From the NCBI GenBank assembly GCA_934501115.1, contig CAKSTO010000071.1, positions 1 to 5,733 on the forward strand: 5,733 bases of DNA, in the 5' to 3' direction. Below are positions 5,665 through 5,733 of this stretch, piece by piece. Made by a program: the position numbers and the translations under genes. The notes beneath the pieces are model-generated. The model searched no databases. It saw only the letters and a list, made by a program, of their open reading frames with translations, and was not told where the DNA came from. How positions within the stretch are numbered: position 1 is the stretch's first letter; the number at the start of each line of letters is the position of its first letter. Source of the stretch: an uncultured Faecalibacterium sp. (GTDB taxonomy: Bacteria; Bacillota; Clostridia; Oscillospirales; Ruminococcaceae).

Positions 5665-5733
5665 GGTCGGAGCAGCGGGATTTGAACCCACGGCCTCCTC
5701 GTCCCGAACGAGGCGCGCTACCAACTGCGCTAT
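5664..5733 (-). tRNA. tRNA-Pro, anticodon CGG (5' end cut by window)
   Basis: The reverse strand reads ATAGCGCAGTTGGTAGCGC (D-arm region), then the anticodon stem CCTCG / CGAGG around loop TTCGGGA. The anticodon is CGG (complement of 5704-5706), decoding the proline codon CCG. The short variable loop, T-arm GTGGG-TTCAAAT-CCCGC, acceptor strand TGCTCCG, discriminator A and an encoded CCA (complement of 5664-5666) follow. About six bases of the 5' acceptor strand lie beyond the window. The promoter is also outside. Confidence 0.95.

Overview
This window is dominated by one tightly packed, plus-strand adenosylcobalamin (coenzyme B12) operon. A repeat-rich, non-coding tail follows it and ends at a minus-strand tRNA gene. 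The DNA is GC-rich, with G/C-ending codons and strong AAAGGAG/GGAGG ribosome binding sites. The cbi-type enzyme set (CbiB, CbiP, CbiC) is typical of anaerobic B12 makers. Together these suggest a gut Clostridia/Oscillospiraceae bacterium, perhaps a Faecalibacterium/Gemmiger-like genus. That placement is an inference from style and cannot be proven from this window.

Positions 1-5208 hold seven consecutive genes: the 3' end of cobS, a very short cobU-like gene, cobC, cbiB, cobD, cbiP and cbiC. Every junction overlaps. Six of the seven genes join their neighbour through a 4-base ATGA stop/start overlap at one or both ends, and the cobU-like/cobC junction uses a 7-base overlap instead. Translation is therefore probably coupled along the whole transcript, and no internal promoter or terminator is visible. 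CobD makes aminopropanol phosphate from threonine phosphate. CbiB joins it to adenosylcobyric acid, which CbiP makes by four amidations. The CobU-like protein should activate the product with GMP, CobS adds alpha-ribazole(-phosphate), and CobC removes the phosphate. CbiC acts earlier, on the corrin ring. The remaining ring-building genes, cobT and the start of cobS must lie outside the window.

The cobU-like gene is the odd member. It has 109 residues where classical CobU has about 180, contains no histidine at all, and has an altered P-loop, yet it keeps the C-terminal CobU signature.

Positions 5209-5626 carry no credible protein gene. They hold three head-to-tail copies of a ~125 bp unit plus a fourth 20-base stub. 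Each unit begins with a sequence resembling the last ~20 bases of a tRNA (T-loop through acceptor strand) and contains two strong small hairpins. The stub lies back-to-back with a genuine tRNA-Pro(CGG) gene on the minus strand, cut by the window end. A symmetric bidirectional terminator sits between them, so 5602-5687 forms one long imperfect palindrome. This suggests a lost convergent tRNA, or a small repeat family tied to tRNA 3' ends.
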